This document shows, in pieces, positions 36,316 through 46,058 of a stretch of DNA of 64,000 nt. The notes under the pieces are model-generated. The model ran no database searches. It saw only the letters and a program-made list of their open reading frames with translations, and was not told where the DNA came from. Origin of the DNA: Rhodococcus qingshengii. Its GTDB lineage: Bacteria > Actinomycetota > Actinomycetes > Mycobacteriales > Mycobacteriaceae. The stretch covers positions 620,001 to 684,000 of the forward strand of contig NZ_JAJNCL010000001.1 of assembly GCF_021025955.1 (NCBI RefSeq). The letters are read 5' to 3'. A program made the position numbers and the translations under genes. Each line of letters opens with the position of its first letter. Positions within the stretch are counted from its first letter, which is position 1.

Positions 36316-36870
36316 ATGAGTTTGAACAACGTTCTGGTGGTCAGCGCGACGAAGTCGGAAGCGGCCTATGTGCCGCAAGGATACGAACTGCTGATCACGG
36401 GGATTGGAAAGGTCAGTGCGGCAACAGCAGTCGCCTCTGCTCTCGCGCGGTACGAGCGGGAAAATCTGCCGCTGGTCGTCAACATCGGGACCGCCGGCGC
36501 GCTGCACGCGCACCACGGCGGCCTGTTCGTTCCCGGCGTCGTCATCAACCACGACATCAGTAGCACCGCGATCCGAGCGCTGGAGCACGACGTCGCGGAC
36601 CGTTTGGTACTCGCCGGCGGCGACGACTCGGTGTTGGCGACCGGCGACGCATTCATCGCCGACTCTGCGACCCGGGACGCTCTCGCTCAGCGAGCCGATC
36701 TGGTCGACATGGAGGGGTTTGCCATCGCATTTGCCGCGCAGGCTGCGGGTGCTACCTGCCGCCTCGTCAAACATGTCAGCGATCACGCGGACGACTCGGC
36801 CTTGGACTGGCCCGCGATGATCGATGCCAGCGCCCGCGAGTTGGGGCGCTGGCTGTTCGACAACGTCTGA
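36316..36870 (+). CDS. Nucleosidase (MTA/SAH nucleosidase-like)
   Basis: 184 aa nucleoside phosphorylase/hydrolase fold, shorter than typical MTAN (about 230). GIGKVSAATAVASAL, VVNIGTAGAL, SVLATGDAFIAD and VDMEGFAIAFAA (ribose-binding Glu) are recognisable. Likely cleaves an adenine nucleoside; substrate uncertain. ATG 36316 chosen; a short upstream extension to 36250 is unlikely. Divergent from nadE. Confidence 0.82.
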   Translation: MSLNNVLVVSATKSEAAYVPQGYELLITGIGKVSAATAVASALARYERENLPLVVNIGTAGALHAHHGGLFVPGVVINHDISSTAIRALEHDVADRLVLAGGDDSVLATGDAFIADSATRDALAQRADLVDMEGFAIAFAAQAAGATCRLVKHVSDHADDSALDWPAMIDASARELGRWLFDNV

Positions 36871-36889
36871 TCGAGCCTGCATTGTCTGA

Positions 36890-37669
36890 TCAAGCCTGCG
36901 CAGTCAGTATCAATCCGGTGTTGTCGGGCTTGCGCAGGGTCAGCGTGTCGGCGTCGACGGTGTAGCTCACTTCGCCGTCGAGTACCGCCAGGATCTGACG
37001 CTCGATGTCCATGTTCTCCTCGGGGCAGGCCATGCGCGTGGTTGCCATCGGCGTGAACGTGACGGCGGTGTCGGATACCTGGGCGCTTCCGGTCATTCGG
37101 TTGCATCCGGTGGTCCCGCTGACCGAACCGTCTGCGGCAATCGTGAGTTCGGGAGCTGACGTCTCCAGAGCCAGGCTTGTACTGATCGCGTCGGGGCTGA
37201 TGAGTGACGTGACGGTCCACGTCGTGCCCTGGAGCACTCGATCCGGTGTGACGATCTTCTTGTCCTGCAGGGTCACGGTGGCATCGTCCGATGTCAGGGT
37301 GAGGGTGTCGCCGTCGACGCTCCACGTCGGCGCGGAGGACAGCAATGTTGTTGTCCAGGCGTCGGATTCGGCGATACTGGGAGGGCAGCCCATCATGGTC
37401 GACGCCATGGTGCCGGTGGTCAGTTTGCCGTCGGTGAACTCGACCGAGCCGTTTGCCGTGTTGCATCCGGCGCTCGCGGACACTCGACCGGCTTGGCTGA
37501 AATCGAGAGTCAGCGGTCCGCCGCCGGGAATTTGTGTTCCGTCGACGGAGGTCGAGATGAAGACGCGGCCGGAGGGGTCCGTCTTGTCCTCGGGGGAGTC
37601 GGACGAAGCGGAGCAACCGCTTACCGCGGCGATGGTCAGGAGGCCGATGACGGCAGCTGCGATGCGCAT
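36890..37669 (-). CDS. META-domain lipoprotein
   Basis: 259 aa with a lipoprotein signal (lipobox VSGC at residues 16-19). Two META (HslJ-like) domains: one from about 35-135 with AGCNTANGSVEF and MMGCPPSIAESDAWT, the second from about 145-255 with GTTGCNRMTGSAQV and RMACPEENMDIE. Each carries the family Cys pair. Surface protein of unknown function; META/HslJ proteins are linked to stress and antibiotic resistance. Confidence 0.85.
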   Translation of the reverse strand: MRIAAAVIGLLTIAAVSGCSASSDSPEDKTDPSGRVFISTSVDGTQIPGGGPLTLDFSQAGRVSASAGCNTANGSVEFTDGKLTTGTMASTMMGCPPSIAESDAWTTTLLSSAPTWSVDGDTLTLTSDDATVTLQDKKIVTPDRVLQGTTWTVTSLISPDAISTSLALETSAPELTIAADGSVSGTTGCNRMTGSAQVSDTAVTFTPMATTRMACPEENMDIERQILAVLDGEVSYTVDADTLTLRKPDNTGLILTAQA

Positions 37670-37704
37670 GGGCTCACATTAAGTGGTGGGACGGATCTGG
37701 GGAG

Positions 37705-38304
37705 TCAACATCGAGTAACGCGTCGGGCAAGGTCTTCCCAGCCGGCCGCCAGGCGCTCGGTGGTCATCCCGAGATCGCGTACCTGATGAAGGACAAGCGA
37801 CGCTTCGAGTGGTGCCAGCAGCGCCGAAGCGAGTAGATCCAGGTCGCCCTCGACGCCGGCTCCTCGAAGGAGTCCGATGACGTGAGCGATGCCGAGTGCT
37901 CGGGCCGGACCGCCGAAGCGGTATTCGGGGGCATTCTCGGCGGCGCGGAGAACTTCGCCCTGTACTTCCACCATGGCGATCCGGGCGCGGCCGAACGCGA
38001 TGAGGCGCTCGATCGGCGGCGCGCCCGGACCCAACGGTGGCGGGCCGAACATGAATGCCTGCTGCAGTTCTCGCTCAGTGTGATCGAGCAGTGCCTGCAT
38101 CAGTCCCGATCGATTGCCGAAGCGCCGAAAAACTGTGCCCTTGCCCACACCGGCTCGGCATGCGACGGCATCCATCGTCACCGCGTCGACACCTCGCTCG
38201 GCGACGAGGAGGGCTGCTGCGTCGAGCAGAAGTACGCGGTTACGTGCTGCGTCACCGCGCTCGACCGGCGCGGCGCCGATCTGGGGGAGGGGGATTGCGC
38301 TCAC
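37705..38304 (-). CDS. TetR-family transcriptional regulator
   Basis: 199 aa. The HTH lies at about 25-70: RNRVLLLDAAALLVAERGVD, MDAVACRAGVGKGTVFRRFG. The C-terminal ligand domain is variable. Divergent from an FMN reductase with the palindrome GGACCGCGGTCC between them, so it probably represses both itself and the reductase. GTG start at 38304. Confidence 0.9.
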   Translation of the reverse strand: MSAIPLPQIGAAPVERGDAARNRVLLLDAAALLVAERGVDAVTMDAVACRAGVGKGTVFRRFGNRSGLMQALLDHTERELQQAFMFGPPPLGPGAPPIERLIAFGRARIAMVEVQGEVLRAAENAPEYRFGGPARALGIAHVIGLLRGAGVEGDLDLLASALLAPLEASLVLHQVRDLGMTTERLAAGWEDLARRVTRC

Positions 38305-38336
38305 GGGATCAGGTTACAGGGCCGGGGAATGTAAGT

Positions 38337-38348
38337 GGACCGCGGTCC
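38337..38348. promoter_or_regulatory. TetR operator palindrome
   Basis: GGACCGCGGTCC is a perfect 12-bp palindrome, inside the longer imperfect AAGTGGACCGCGGTCCGTTT. It lies 32 bp before the TetR start and 62 bp before the FMN reductase start. It has the form of operators of rhodococcal/mycobacterial TetR repressors of reductase genes. Confidence 0.7.
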
Positions 38349-38410
38349 GTTTAGTTGATATAACTTTCAACCGGAGCCACCAACCGCACCACTCTCGAAG
38401 GAATCTCGTT

Positions 38411-38977
38411 ATGTCACAGACCAATGTTCTCGTTCTCGTCGGCAGCTTGCGCGCCGGATCCGTCAATCGCCAGCTTGCCGAGACAGCTGTGTCCGCCGCA
38501 CCCGAGGGCGCCACGCTGACGGTCTTCGAAGGCCTCGCTGACGTCCCCTTCTACAACGAAGACATCGACGTCGAGGGTGCTTCCATTCCCGCTGTCGACG
38601 CGCTGCGCTCCGCTGCGAGCAACGCGGACGCGTTCCTGCTCGTCACCCCCGAGTACAACGGCACCATCCCCGCCGTTCTGAAGAACGCCATCGACTGGAT
38701 CTCGCGTCCGTACGGCGTCGGCGCAGTCAAGGACAAGGCTGTCGCGGTCATCAGCGCTTCGCCCAGCGGCAACGGCGCCAAGTGGGCACACGAAGACACC
38801 ACCAAGGCAGTCGGCATCGCCGGTGGCAAGGTTGTCGAGGACACGGCATTGAGCATCGGCGGAACCGGCGCACTGTTCGGTGAGCTGCACCCGCGCGAGA
38901 ACGCAGAGGTGCTCGCTCAGGTCTCCAAGGTCGTCTCCGACCTCGTCGACGCCAGTAAGCAGCTCGTCAACGCTTGA
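38411..38977 (+). CDS. NADPH-dependent FMN reductase
   Basis: 188 aa flavodoxin-fold protein. LVGSLRAGSVNRQLAETA (FMN phosphate loop), VPFYNEDID and TPEYNGTIPAVLKNAIDWISRP (the signature of this family) are all present. It reduces flavin or quinones with NADPH in the cytoplasm. Probably induced when the adjacent TetR releases its operator. Confidence 0.9.
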   Translation: MSQTNVLVLVGSLRAGSVNRQLAETAVSAAPEGATLTVFEGLADVPFYNEDIDVEGASIPAVDALRSAASNADAFLLVTPEYNGTIPAVLKNAIDWISRPYGVGAVKDKAVAVISASPSGNGAKWAHEDTTKAVGIAGGKVVEDTALSIGGTGALFGELHPRENAEVLAQVSKVVSDLVDASKQLVNA

Positions 38978-38986
38978 TCCGTTTCA

Positions 38987-39024
38987 CGGCTGAGGGTCAT
39001 GCCGAAAGGCGTGGCCCTCAGCCG
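38987..39024. terminator. Bidirectional terminator hairpin
   Basis: CGGCTGAGGGTCATGCC pairs over 17 bp (two G-U) with GGCGTGGCCCTCAGCCG around a GAAA tetraloop. It lies between the convergent FMN reductase and siderophore-interacting genes. No long T-run on either side. Confidence 0.75.
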
Positions 39025-39049
39025 TATGTGCACTAAAGGCCCTTCCGTA

Positions 39050-39877
39050 CTAGAGCCCTTCGCGTTCCATTGCGTCGTCGACGGCGTCTCGCACCGACTC
39101 GAAATCCTTGCCCGCCATCATCGCTTCGCTCATCGCGGCATCGATACGGTCGGCGACGACGGCGTACCGACGCTCCCAGTTCTCCTTGTCCTCCCGCCAG
39201 TAACCCATCACGTGCATGCGGGTTGCCGGGATTTCCGATGTTCGACGCAGATGGGCGCGGATGCGTCTGGCGGTCGCGGCCTCGACTGCGCACCAGATAA
39301 AGCCCTCGCCGGAAGGCAGGGGAACGCCGGCCAATTCGGCGAGCAGTGAGTCTGCTTCGTCGATCCATCGGTAGTGAGCGTCGGCGCGTGTCGTGAACGT
39401 CTGCTGTTCGCTCGGCGCGGGCACCTGTGCAATGACGTGGATCGGTAGACCGTCGGGTGCTTCTTCCAAGATCCGCCCGATCGCAGGCAGTGCGGCGTGA
39501 TCGGCGACGAGTAGCAGCCAGTCGCACTCTGTCGGCGGCGTGAACCACCCGCTCGCAGTCGAGAGATGGACGGTCTCGCCCGGTTGCGCATTCTCGGCCC
39601 AGAGTGCCGCGCCGCCGTGGCCGTGGAGAACGAAGTCGATCACCAGTTCGTTCTTCGACGGCTGCCAGCGCCGGACCGTGTAACTGCGGGCGTGAGGGGG
39701 ATCGAGAGGGAATCTGACGAGCACTCGTTCGTCGGGGCTCCCGCTCGTCTCGAAGTCGCTCAGGCCGGTGCCGCCGAAGGTGATTCTGCGCATCAGCGGT
39801 GTCACCTGCTGCGTTCTCGTCACGGTTGCCTGGTGGCGCGGTGCTTCGTCCCTGGGGGGTGTTTCCACGACGCTCAT
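39050..39877 (-). CDS. Siderophore-interacting protein (flavin-dependent ferric-siderophore reductase)
   Basis: 275 aa. FAD_binding_9 domain at about 20-140 with ARSYTVRRW (FAD contact) and HGHGGAALWAENAQPGE; the SIP NAD(P)H domain follows with LLLVADHAALPAIGRILEEAP and WCAVEAATARRIRAHLR, and VMGYWREDKEN near the end. It reduces ferric siderophores in the cytoplasm to release iron. No iron box recognised upstream. The ATG 39877 gives the family N-terminus. Confidence 0.9.
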   Translation of the reverse strand: MSVVETPPRDEAPRHQATVTRTQQVTPLMRRITFGGTGLSDFETSGSPDERVLVRFPLDPPHARSYTVRRWQPSKNELVIDFVLHGHGGAALWAENAQPGETVHLSTASGWFTPPTECDWLLLVADHAALPAIGRILEEAPDGLPIHVIAQVPAPSEQQTFTTRADAHYRWIDEADSLLAELAGVPLPSGEGFIWCAVEAATARRIRAHLRRTSEIPATRMHVMGYWREDKENWERRYAVVADRIDAAMSEAMMAGKDFESVRDAVDDAMEREGL

Positions 39878-40003
39878 GGTAGGTCCGGGACGCGGCTCCG
39901 AAAGGCCGGCGAGCACAAAAAGTAAATGTGACGGGCAACACGCCGACGCGCCGGGAAATGAGGGCGCTGAACTGGGGCGACCTGGGAATTCCAACGATGT
40001 GAC

Positions 40004-40051
40004 TCACAACATCTCGCGTTATGTGTTTCTGTCGGCCACTAGGTGTAGTGT
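40004..40051 (+). promoter_or_regulatory. Paired NrdR boxes upstream of nrdHIE
   Basis: TCACAACATCTCGCGT (40004-40019) and CCACTAGGTGTAGTGT (40036-40051) resemble the NrdR consensus acaCwAtATaTwGtgt at 11 and 12 of 16 positions. Their starts are 32 bp apart, the spacing typical of tandem NrdR boxes. NrdR represses ribonucleotide reductase genes in response to dATP/ATP. The rest of the 39878-40168 gap holds no gene. Confidence 0.7.
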
Positions 40052-40168
40052 CTTGAGCACTGAGAGACCACAACGCGGAACGCCTTGAGCGAGACTCCGG
40101 CAATCGGTCGAATCGGTGCTGAACATCACTACATCGGCCTTTGTTGGCTAAGCGAAAGAGGGACTCTC

Positions 40169-40399
40169 ATGAGCATCACCGTCTACACCAAGCCCGCTTG
40201 CGTTCAGTGCAATGCCACCTACCGCGCCCTCGACAAGGCCGGTCTCGAATACAACATCATCGACATCACCGAGGATGCCGAAGCCCGCGACTACGTCATG
40301 GCTCTCGGGTACCTCCAGGCGCCCATCGTGGTTGCCGGTGAAGATCACTGGTCGGGCTTCCGTCCCGATCGCATCAAGACCCTGACCGTCGCTGCTTGA
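40169..40399 (+). CDS. nrdH: Glutaredoxin-like protein NrdH
   Basis: 76 aa. MSITVYTKPACVQCNATYRA carries the CVQC redox motif at residues 11-14; SGFRPDRI near the end is the NrdH signature. It delivers electrons to NrdE from thioredoxin reductase. Start at ATG 40169, with GAAAGAGGGA upstream. First gene of nrdHIE. Confidence 0.96.
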   Translation: MSITVYTKPACVQCNATYRALDKAGLEYNIIDITEDAEARDYVMALGYLQAPIVVAGEDHWSGFRPDRIKTLTVAA

Positions 40400-40481
40400 A
40401 GCGCCGCAGTGTCGGCGGTGGAGACCTCCGCCGACACATCTGAGTAGTTCCGGGCACCGTACAAGAAAATGGTGACAACCG

Positions 40482-40961
40482 ATGACTTCGCTGGTCTATT
40501 TTTCCAGCGTGTCGGAGAACACCCACCGATTCGTTCAACGTCTCGGCCTGCCTGCGACACGTATACCCATCCATGACCGTGACGGCTCATTTCGCGTAGA
40601 CGAGCCCTATGTGCTGATTCTGCCCACCTATGGTGGCGGGGCCACCGTGACAGGGCGCGACACCAGCTATGTGCCGAAGCCGGTCATTCGTTTTTTGAAC
40701 AATCCACACAACAGGTCGTTGATCAGAGCAGTGATCGCGGCGGGAAACACCAATTTCGGTGAGTCCTTTTGCTATGCAGGAAACATCATTTCCCAGAAAT
40801 GCCACGTTCCTTTTCTGTACCGGTTCGAACTCATGGGCACTGCCGAAGACGTCGACCGAGTACGAGAAGGCTTGGGGGAGTTCTGGAATCATCTCGAAAC
40901 AGAGAAGGAGCACGGGCAGTGGCGCCAACCATCACTGACACGATCGCGGCAGGAAGCGTAG
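40482..40961 (+). CDS. nrdI: Flavodoxin-like protein NrdI
   Basis: 159 aa FMN protein that supplies the oxidant for the dimanganese-tyrosyl radical of Nrd[16 protein letters not shown] (phosphate loop), [11 protein letters not shown] and [14 protein letters not shown] are the family blocks. Its 3' end overlaps the nrdE start by 43 nt. Confidence 0.95.
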   Translation: MTSLVYFSSVSENTHRFVQRLGLPATRIPIHDRDGSFRVDEPYVLILPTYGGGATVTGRDTSYVPKPVIRFLNNPHNRSLIRAVIAAGNTNFGESFCYAGNIISQKCHVPFLYRFELMGTAEDVDRVREGLGEFWNHLETEKEHGQWRQPSLTRSRQEA

Positions 40962-43102
40962 AGCGTGATGCACGCGGCGGCGATTCCACCAACGGTCTCG
41001 ACTACCACGCACTCAATGCCATGCTCAACCTGTACGGCGCCAACGGTGAGATCCAGTTCGAGATGGATGTCGCTGCAGCCCGTCAGTACTTCTTGCAGCA
41101 CGTCAACCAGAACACCGTGTTCTTCCACAATCTGGACGAGAAGCTGGACTACCTCGTCGAGGAAAACTACTACGAGCCAGAGGTTCTCGATCAGTACTCA
41201 CGTACTTTCGTGAAGTTCCTGATCGATCACGCGTACGCCAAGAAGTTCCGCTTCCCGACGTTCCTGGGTGCATTCAAGTACTACACCTCCTACACGCTCA
41301 AGACCTTCGACGGTAAGCGCTACCTCGAGCGTTTCGAAGATCGTGTCTGCATGGTTGCGCTCACCCTGGCCGCAGGCAACGAAGACCTGGCCGTCGAACT
41401 CGTCGACGAGATCATCGCCGGACGCTTCCAGCCCGCCACCCCGACGTTCCTGAACTCGGGCAAGAAGCAGCGCGGTGAGCCCGTGTCCTGCTTCCTGCTT
41501 CGTATCGAAGACAACATGGAGTCCATCGGTCGCTCCATCAACTCGGCACTGCAGCTGTCCAAGCGCGGTGGCGGTGTTGCCTTGCTGCTCACCAACGTTC
41601 GTGAGCACGGCGCCCCGATCAAGAAGATCGAGAACCAGAGTTCGGGTGTCATCCCGATCATGAAGCTTCTCGAGGACTCGTTCTCCTACGCCAACCAGTT
41701 GGGTGCGCGTCAGGGCGCCGGCGCCGTGTACCTGCATGCGCACCACCCCGACATCTACCGCTTCCTCGACACCAAGCGTGAGAACGCCGACGAGAAGATC
41801 CGCATCAAGACGCTCTCTCTCGGCGTCGTGATCCCGGACATCACGTTCGAACTGGCGAAGAAGAACGAGGACATGTACCTGTTCTCGCCGTACGACGTCG
41901 AGCGCATCTACGGAGTTCCGTTCTCCGACATCAACGTCTCCGAGAAGTACTACGAGATGGTCGACGACAAGCGAATTCGCAAGTCCAAGATCAAGGCTCG
42001 CGAGTTCTTCCAGACCGTCGCCGAATTGCAGTTCGAATCGGGCTACCCCTACATCATGTTCGAGGACACGGTGAACCGGGCAAACCCGATCGAAGGCAAG
42101 ATCACGCACTCGAACCTGTGCTCGGAGATCCTGCAGGTTTCGACGCCTTCACTGTTCAACGACGACCTGTCCTACTCGAAGGTCGGCAAGGACATCTCCT
42201 GCAACCTGGGTTCGCTGAACATCGCGAAGACCATGGACTCGCCCGACTTCGCCAAGACCATCGAAGTGTCGATCCGCGGTTTGACGGCAGTGTCCGATCA
42301 GACGCACATCTACTCGGTGCCGTCGATCGAGCAGGGCAACAACGACTCTCACGCCATCGGCCTCGGTCAGATGAACCTGCACGGATACCTCGCTCGTGAG
42401 CGGATCTTCTACGGCAGCGAAGAAGGCATCGACTTCACGAACATCTACTTCTACACCGTGCTCTTCCATGCGTTGCGTGCGTCGAACAAGATCGCCATCG
42501 AGCGCGGCTCGTACTTCAAGGGTTTCCCGGAGTCGAAGTACGCCTCGGGTGAATTCTTCGACAAGTACACCGACCAGGTCTGGGAGCCTGCAACCGACAA
42601 GGTTCGCGGACTCTTCGCCGATGCGAAGCTGCACATCCCCACCCAGGACGACTGGCGTGAGCTGAAGGCTTCGGTTCAGAAGCACGGTATCTACAACCAG
42701 AACCTTCAGGCCGTCCCGCCGACCGGCTCGATCTCGTACATCAACTACTCCACCAGCTCCATCCACCCGGTGGCGTCGAAGATCGAGATCCGCAAGGAAG
42801 GCAAGATCGGTCGCGTCTACTACCCGGCGCCCTACCTGACCAACGACAACCTGGAGTACTACCAGGATGCCTACGAAATCGGGTACGAGAAGATCGTCGA
42901 CACCTATGCTGCCGCAACGCAACACGTCGACCAGGGCCTGTCGCTGACGCTGTTCTTCAAGGACACCGCCACCACCCGCGACATCAACAAGGCGCAGATC
43001 TACGCGTGGCGTAAGGGCATCAAGACGCTGTACTACATCCGTCTGCGTCAGATGGCACTCGAAGGCACCGAGGTTGAGGGCTGCGTTTCCTGCATGCTGT
43101 AA
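40919..43102 (+). CDS. nrdE: Class Ib ribonucleotide reductase alpha subunit NrdE
   Basis: 727 aa, matching mycobacterial NrdE. Active-site Cys in [10 protein letters not shown], second Cys in [18 protein letters not shown], the catalytic Asn-Cys-Glu region, and the C-terminal redox pair VEGCVSCML that is re-reduced by NrdH. It converts ribonucleoside diphosphates to deoxy forms. GTG 40919 is chosen because AAGGAG lies 8 nt upstream within nrdI. Confidence 0.96.
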   Translation: MAPTITDTIAAGSVERDARGGDSTNGLDYHALNAMLNLYGANGEIQFEMDVAAARQYFLQHVNQNTVFFHNLDEKLDYLVEENYYEPEVLDQYSRTFVKFLIDHAYAKKFRFPTFLGAFKYYTSYTLKTFDGKRYLERFEDRVCMVALTLAAGNEDLAVELVDEIIAGRFQPATPTFLNSGKKQRGEPVSCFLLRIEDNMESIGRSINSALQLSKRGGGVALLLTNVREHGAPIKKIENQSSGVIPIMKLLEDSFSYANQLGARQGAGAVYLHAHHPDIYRFLDTKRENADEKIRIKTLSLGVVIPDITFELAKKNEDMYLFSPYDVERIYGVPFSDINVSEKYYEMVDDKRIRKSKIKAREFFQTVAELQFESGYPYIMFEDTVNRANPIEGKITHSNLCSEILQVSTPSLFNDDLSYSKVGKDISCNLGSLNIAKTMDSPDFAKTIEVSIRGLTAVSDQTHIYSVPSIEQGNNDSHAIGLGQMNLHGYLARERIFYGSEEGIDFTNIYFYTVLFHALRASNKIAIERGSYFKGFPESKYASGEFFDKYTDQVWEPATDKVRGLFADAKLHIPTQDDWRELKASVQKHGIYNQNLQAVPPTGSISYINYSTSSIHPVASKIEIRKEGKIGRVYYPAPYLTNDNLEYYQDAYEIGYEKIVDTYAAATQHVDQGLSLTLFFKDTATTRDINKAQIYAWRKGIKTLYYIRLRQMALEGTEVEGCVSCML

Positions 43103-43112
43103 AGGGCTCCGC

Positions 43113-43161
43113 CCCCGTGCGCCTTTTCGGTAGTGACTGCTACCGAAAAGGCGCACAGGGG
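43113..43161. terminator. Bidirectional terminator after nrdE
   Basis: GTGCGCCTTTTCGGTAG pairs perfectly with its complement (17 bp) around TGACTG, with outer CCCC/GGGG extending the stem past one bulge. It lies between convergent nrdE and the small RHH gene; the stem itself holds the T and A tracts. Good two-way terminator. Confidence 0.85.
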
Positions 43162-43163
43162 AA

Positions 43164-43376
43164 TCAGGCCGGCGGGCGGCCTGGACCGTGCATCTTGCCG
43201 GCATTCTTCGGCATACGACCGTGCTCGGTGAGTGCGCGCCTAAGAAGAAACTCGATCTGGGCGTTGGTGCTTCGGAGATCGTCGGCGGCCCAGCGGGCGA
43301 GGGCGTCGTGCACCGCTGGGTCCAACCGAAGAAGGATCTTCTTACGCTCGGATCTCGGAGCTGGATCCGTGGCCAT
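43164..43376 (-). CDS. Small ribbon-helix-helix (Arc-type) protein
   Basis: 70 aa. KKILLRLDPAVHDALARWAA followed by NAQIEFLLRRAL is an Arc/MetJ-like ribbon-helix-helix: a strand, then two helices. GGAAAGG precedes the ATG. It starts 12 nt after the SPFH gene and is co-transcribed with it. It may autoregulate through the inverted repeat upstream of that gene; alternatively it is a TA-type antitoxin fold with no toxin nearby. Confidence 0.8.
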   Translation of the reverse strand: MATDPAPRSERKKILLRLDPAVHDALARWAADDLRSTNAQIEFLLRRALTEHGRMPKNAGKMHGPGRPPA

Positions 43377-43388
43377 GTGGCCTTTCCT

Positions 43389-44306
43389 TTACTGGTAGAG
43401 CGAACCGGTGTTCAGCACCGGTTGTGCGTCGCGGTCGCCGCACAGCACGACCAGAAGGTTACTGATCATCGTGGCCTTGCGTTCCTCGTCGAGTTCGATG
43501 ACGTGCTTTTCCTCGAGCTGCTTGAGTGCCATGTCGACCATGGACACCGCACCTTCGACGATCTGCTGACGGGCGGCGATCACAGCTCCCGCCTGCTGGC
43601 GCCGAAGCATCGCGCTGGCGATCTCCGGTGCATACGAGAGCCGATTGATGCGCGTCTCGATCACTTCGACACCTGCCGCCCGTACGCGGGCGTGAACCTC
43701 CTCCGACAAGGTAGTCGTGATGATATCGGCGTTCTCGCGCAACGAGACTCGGCCTTCGGCGTCGTACGGGTAGCTGCCGGCGATATGGCGGACGGCCGCT
43801 TCAGTCTGCACCGAGACGAACTCCTCGTAGTCGTCCACCTGGAACGAGGCGAGCGCTGTGTCGGCCACCTGCCAGACGACCACCGCCGAGATCTCGATGG
43901 GATTGCCGTCGGCGTCGTTCACCTTCGCCTGACCGGTCTCGTGGTTTCGGATACGCGTCGAGATCGATCGACGGACAGTCAGCGGATTTGTCCATCGCAG
44001 TCCCGGCGTGCGCAGGGTGCCGCTGTACGAGCTTCCCAGGAGTTGCAGAACTCGGGCTTGATTCGGTTGCACCAAGGTCAGGCCCATCAGCAGGGGGAGT
44101 GACGCGATGAACAGCACCACTCCGACCGGAATCAGGGCGAAGAGTCCCAGAACTCCGCCAACGACGGACAGTGCGATTCCGGCCAGGAAGAGAAGTAACC
44201 CGCCGAGGAGCATCCAGCTGCCGGACAGGTCCCAGCCTGGGCGTTCGGCGATCGTTGTGGTGGCGACACCGGTCGGTTTCTCGGCCACGGTAGGGGTGCT
44301 GGTCAT
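43389..44306 (-). CDS. SPFH/band 7 membrane protein
   Basis: 305 aa. Two adjoining hydrophobic segments (about 30-80) anchor it, followed by an SPFH domain: ALIPVGVVLFIAS, LQLLGSSYSGTLRTPGLRW, RNHETGQAKVNDADGNPIEI, AAVRHIAGSYPYD. The C-terminal part is a coiled-coil-like Ala/Gln-rich helix. SPFH proteins scaffold membrane microdomains. ATG 44306 is preferred to ATG 44324; both are in frame. Inserted between nrdE and nrdF together with the RHH gene. Confidence 0.88.
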   Translation of the reverse strand: MTSTPTVAEKPTGVATTTIAERPGWDLSGSWMLLGGLLLFLAGIALSVVGGVLGLFALIPVGVVLFIASLPLLMGLTLVQPNQARVLQLLGSSYSGTLRTPGLRWTNPLTVRRSISTRIRNHETGQAKVNDADGNPIEISAVVVWQVADTALASFQVDDYEEFVSVQTEAAVRHIAGSYPYDAEGRVSLRENADIITTTLSEEVHARVRAAGVEVIETRINRLSYAPEIASAMLRRQQAGAVIAARQQIVEGAVSMVDMALKQLEEKHVIELDEERKATMISNLLVVLCGDRDAQPVLNTGSLYQ

Positions 44307-44330
44307 GTGAGACTCGCTTTCCATCGGTAA

Positions 44331-44351
44331 GTGATATTTAATTGATATCAC
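44331..44351 (-). promoter_or_regulatory. Inverted repeat upstream of the SPFH-RHH operon
   Basis: GTGATAT (44331-44337) and ATATCAC (44345-44351) flank TTAATTG; the inner right arm also contains the perfect palindrome TGATATCA. It lies 24 bp upstream of the SPFH ATG and is AT-rich. Candidate operator for the RHH protein or a GntR-type regulator. Confidence 0.55.
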
Positions 44352-44381
44352 ATTGTTTATGCTTGTGGAGGGGCGCGTGCG

Positions 44382-44429
44382 ACACATATTGTTGTGTTGG
44401 CATCGTGGACCCGGCACAACGGGTAGTGT
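44382..44429 (+). promoter_or_regulatory. Paired NrdR boxes upstream of nrdF
   Basis: ACACATATTGTTGTGT (44382-44397) and GCACAACGGGTAGTGT (44414-44429) match the NrdR consensus at about 12 and 11 of 16 positions and start 32 bp apart, exactly as in the nrdH promoter. This makes co-regulation of the two separate RNR transcription units likely. Confidence 0.72.
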
Positions 44430-44467
44430 TCAGGCAAGCCAACATTCGGCAGTATCTCTCTCGCTAG

Positions 44468-45442
<975 letters not shown>

Positions 45443-45462
45443 AGCGACCGCCTTACACGCCG

Positions 45463-45496
45463 AAGCCCGACTCCTGCACACGCGGGAATCGGGCTT
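45463..45496 (+). terminator. Hairpin after nrdF
   Basis: AAGCCCGA and TCGGGCTT (8 bp, extendable by CTCC/GGGA with a mismatch) surround a loop region, 20 nt after the nrdF stop. No T-run. Probable terminator between nrdF and the convergent NUDIX gene. Confidence 0.6.
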
Positions 45497-45518
45497 AGGT
45501 CATGCATGGGGGAGTGGA

Positions 45519-45992
45519 CTAGCGCTGAAACCACGCTTCCGGCTTGTCCAGCAACGCTTTTGCGAGGCGCAGACGCGAGGTTTCCGTCATGTCCGACGGC
45601 AATTCGCTCGGCGCGAACCACGCGACCTCGAGGTTTTCGTCGTCCGCCACGTGTGCATCTCCGCCGGTCCACCTGGCCAGGAAGCACACGTCGAGGTACT
45701 GAGTCACATCACCATTGGGGTACGTAATGGGCTCTGTGACATCGACACTCGTGATCCGAACCAATTCGGCGTCGACGCCGGTTTCTTCTTTCGCCTCCCG
45801 CACCGCCGCCGCAGACGGTTCCTCCCCAGGCTCGAGGACGCCGGACACAACGGCCCACTGGCCGTTGTCGGCGCGGCGGGTGAGCAGGATCCGGCCTTCG
45901 TCGTCGCGGATCACGACGCTCACTCCGGACAGCCAGAGCGGCGCATGACCGACCTTCTCGCGCAGTGCGACAATGAATTCGGGGATCGGCAT
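45519..45992 (-). CDS. NUDIX hydrolase
   Basis: 157 aa. The Nudix box is complete: GVLEPGEEPSAAAVREAKEE followed by TGV (Gx5Ex7REUxEExGU). It hydrolyses a nucleoside diphosphate linked to X; substrate unknown. Monocistronic, convergent with nrdF. Confidence 0.92.
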   Translation of the reverse strand: MPIPEFIVALREKVGHAPLWLSGVSVVIRDDEGRILLTRRADNGQWAVVSGVLEPGEEPSAAAVREAKEETGVDAELVRITSVDVTEPITYPNGDVTQYLDVCFLARWTGGDAHVADDENLEVAWFAPSELPSDMTETSRLRLAKALLDKPEAWFQR

Positions 45993-46058
45993 GATCAGAA
46001 CCCGAACATCACAGTTGTGGCGTGCCGCCTCGAAGGTGGGAGTAGTCGTTCGTTCCGG

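Noticed and set aside
43164-43376. Toxin-antitoxin pair with the RHH protein as antitoxin
   Set aside because: The partner gene is a clear SPFH membrane protein, not a toxin, and no small toxin frame is adjacent.
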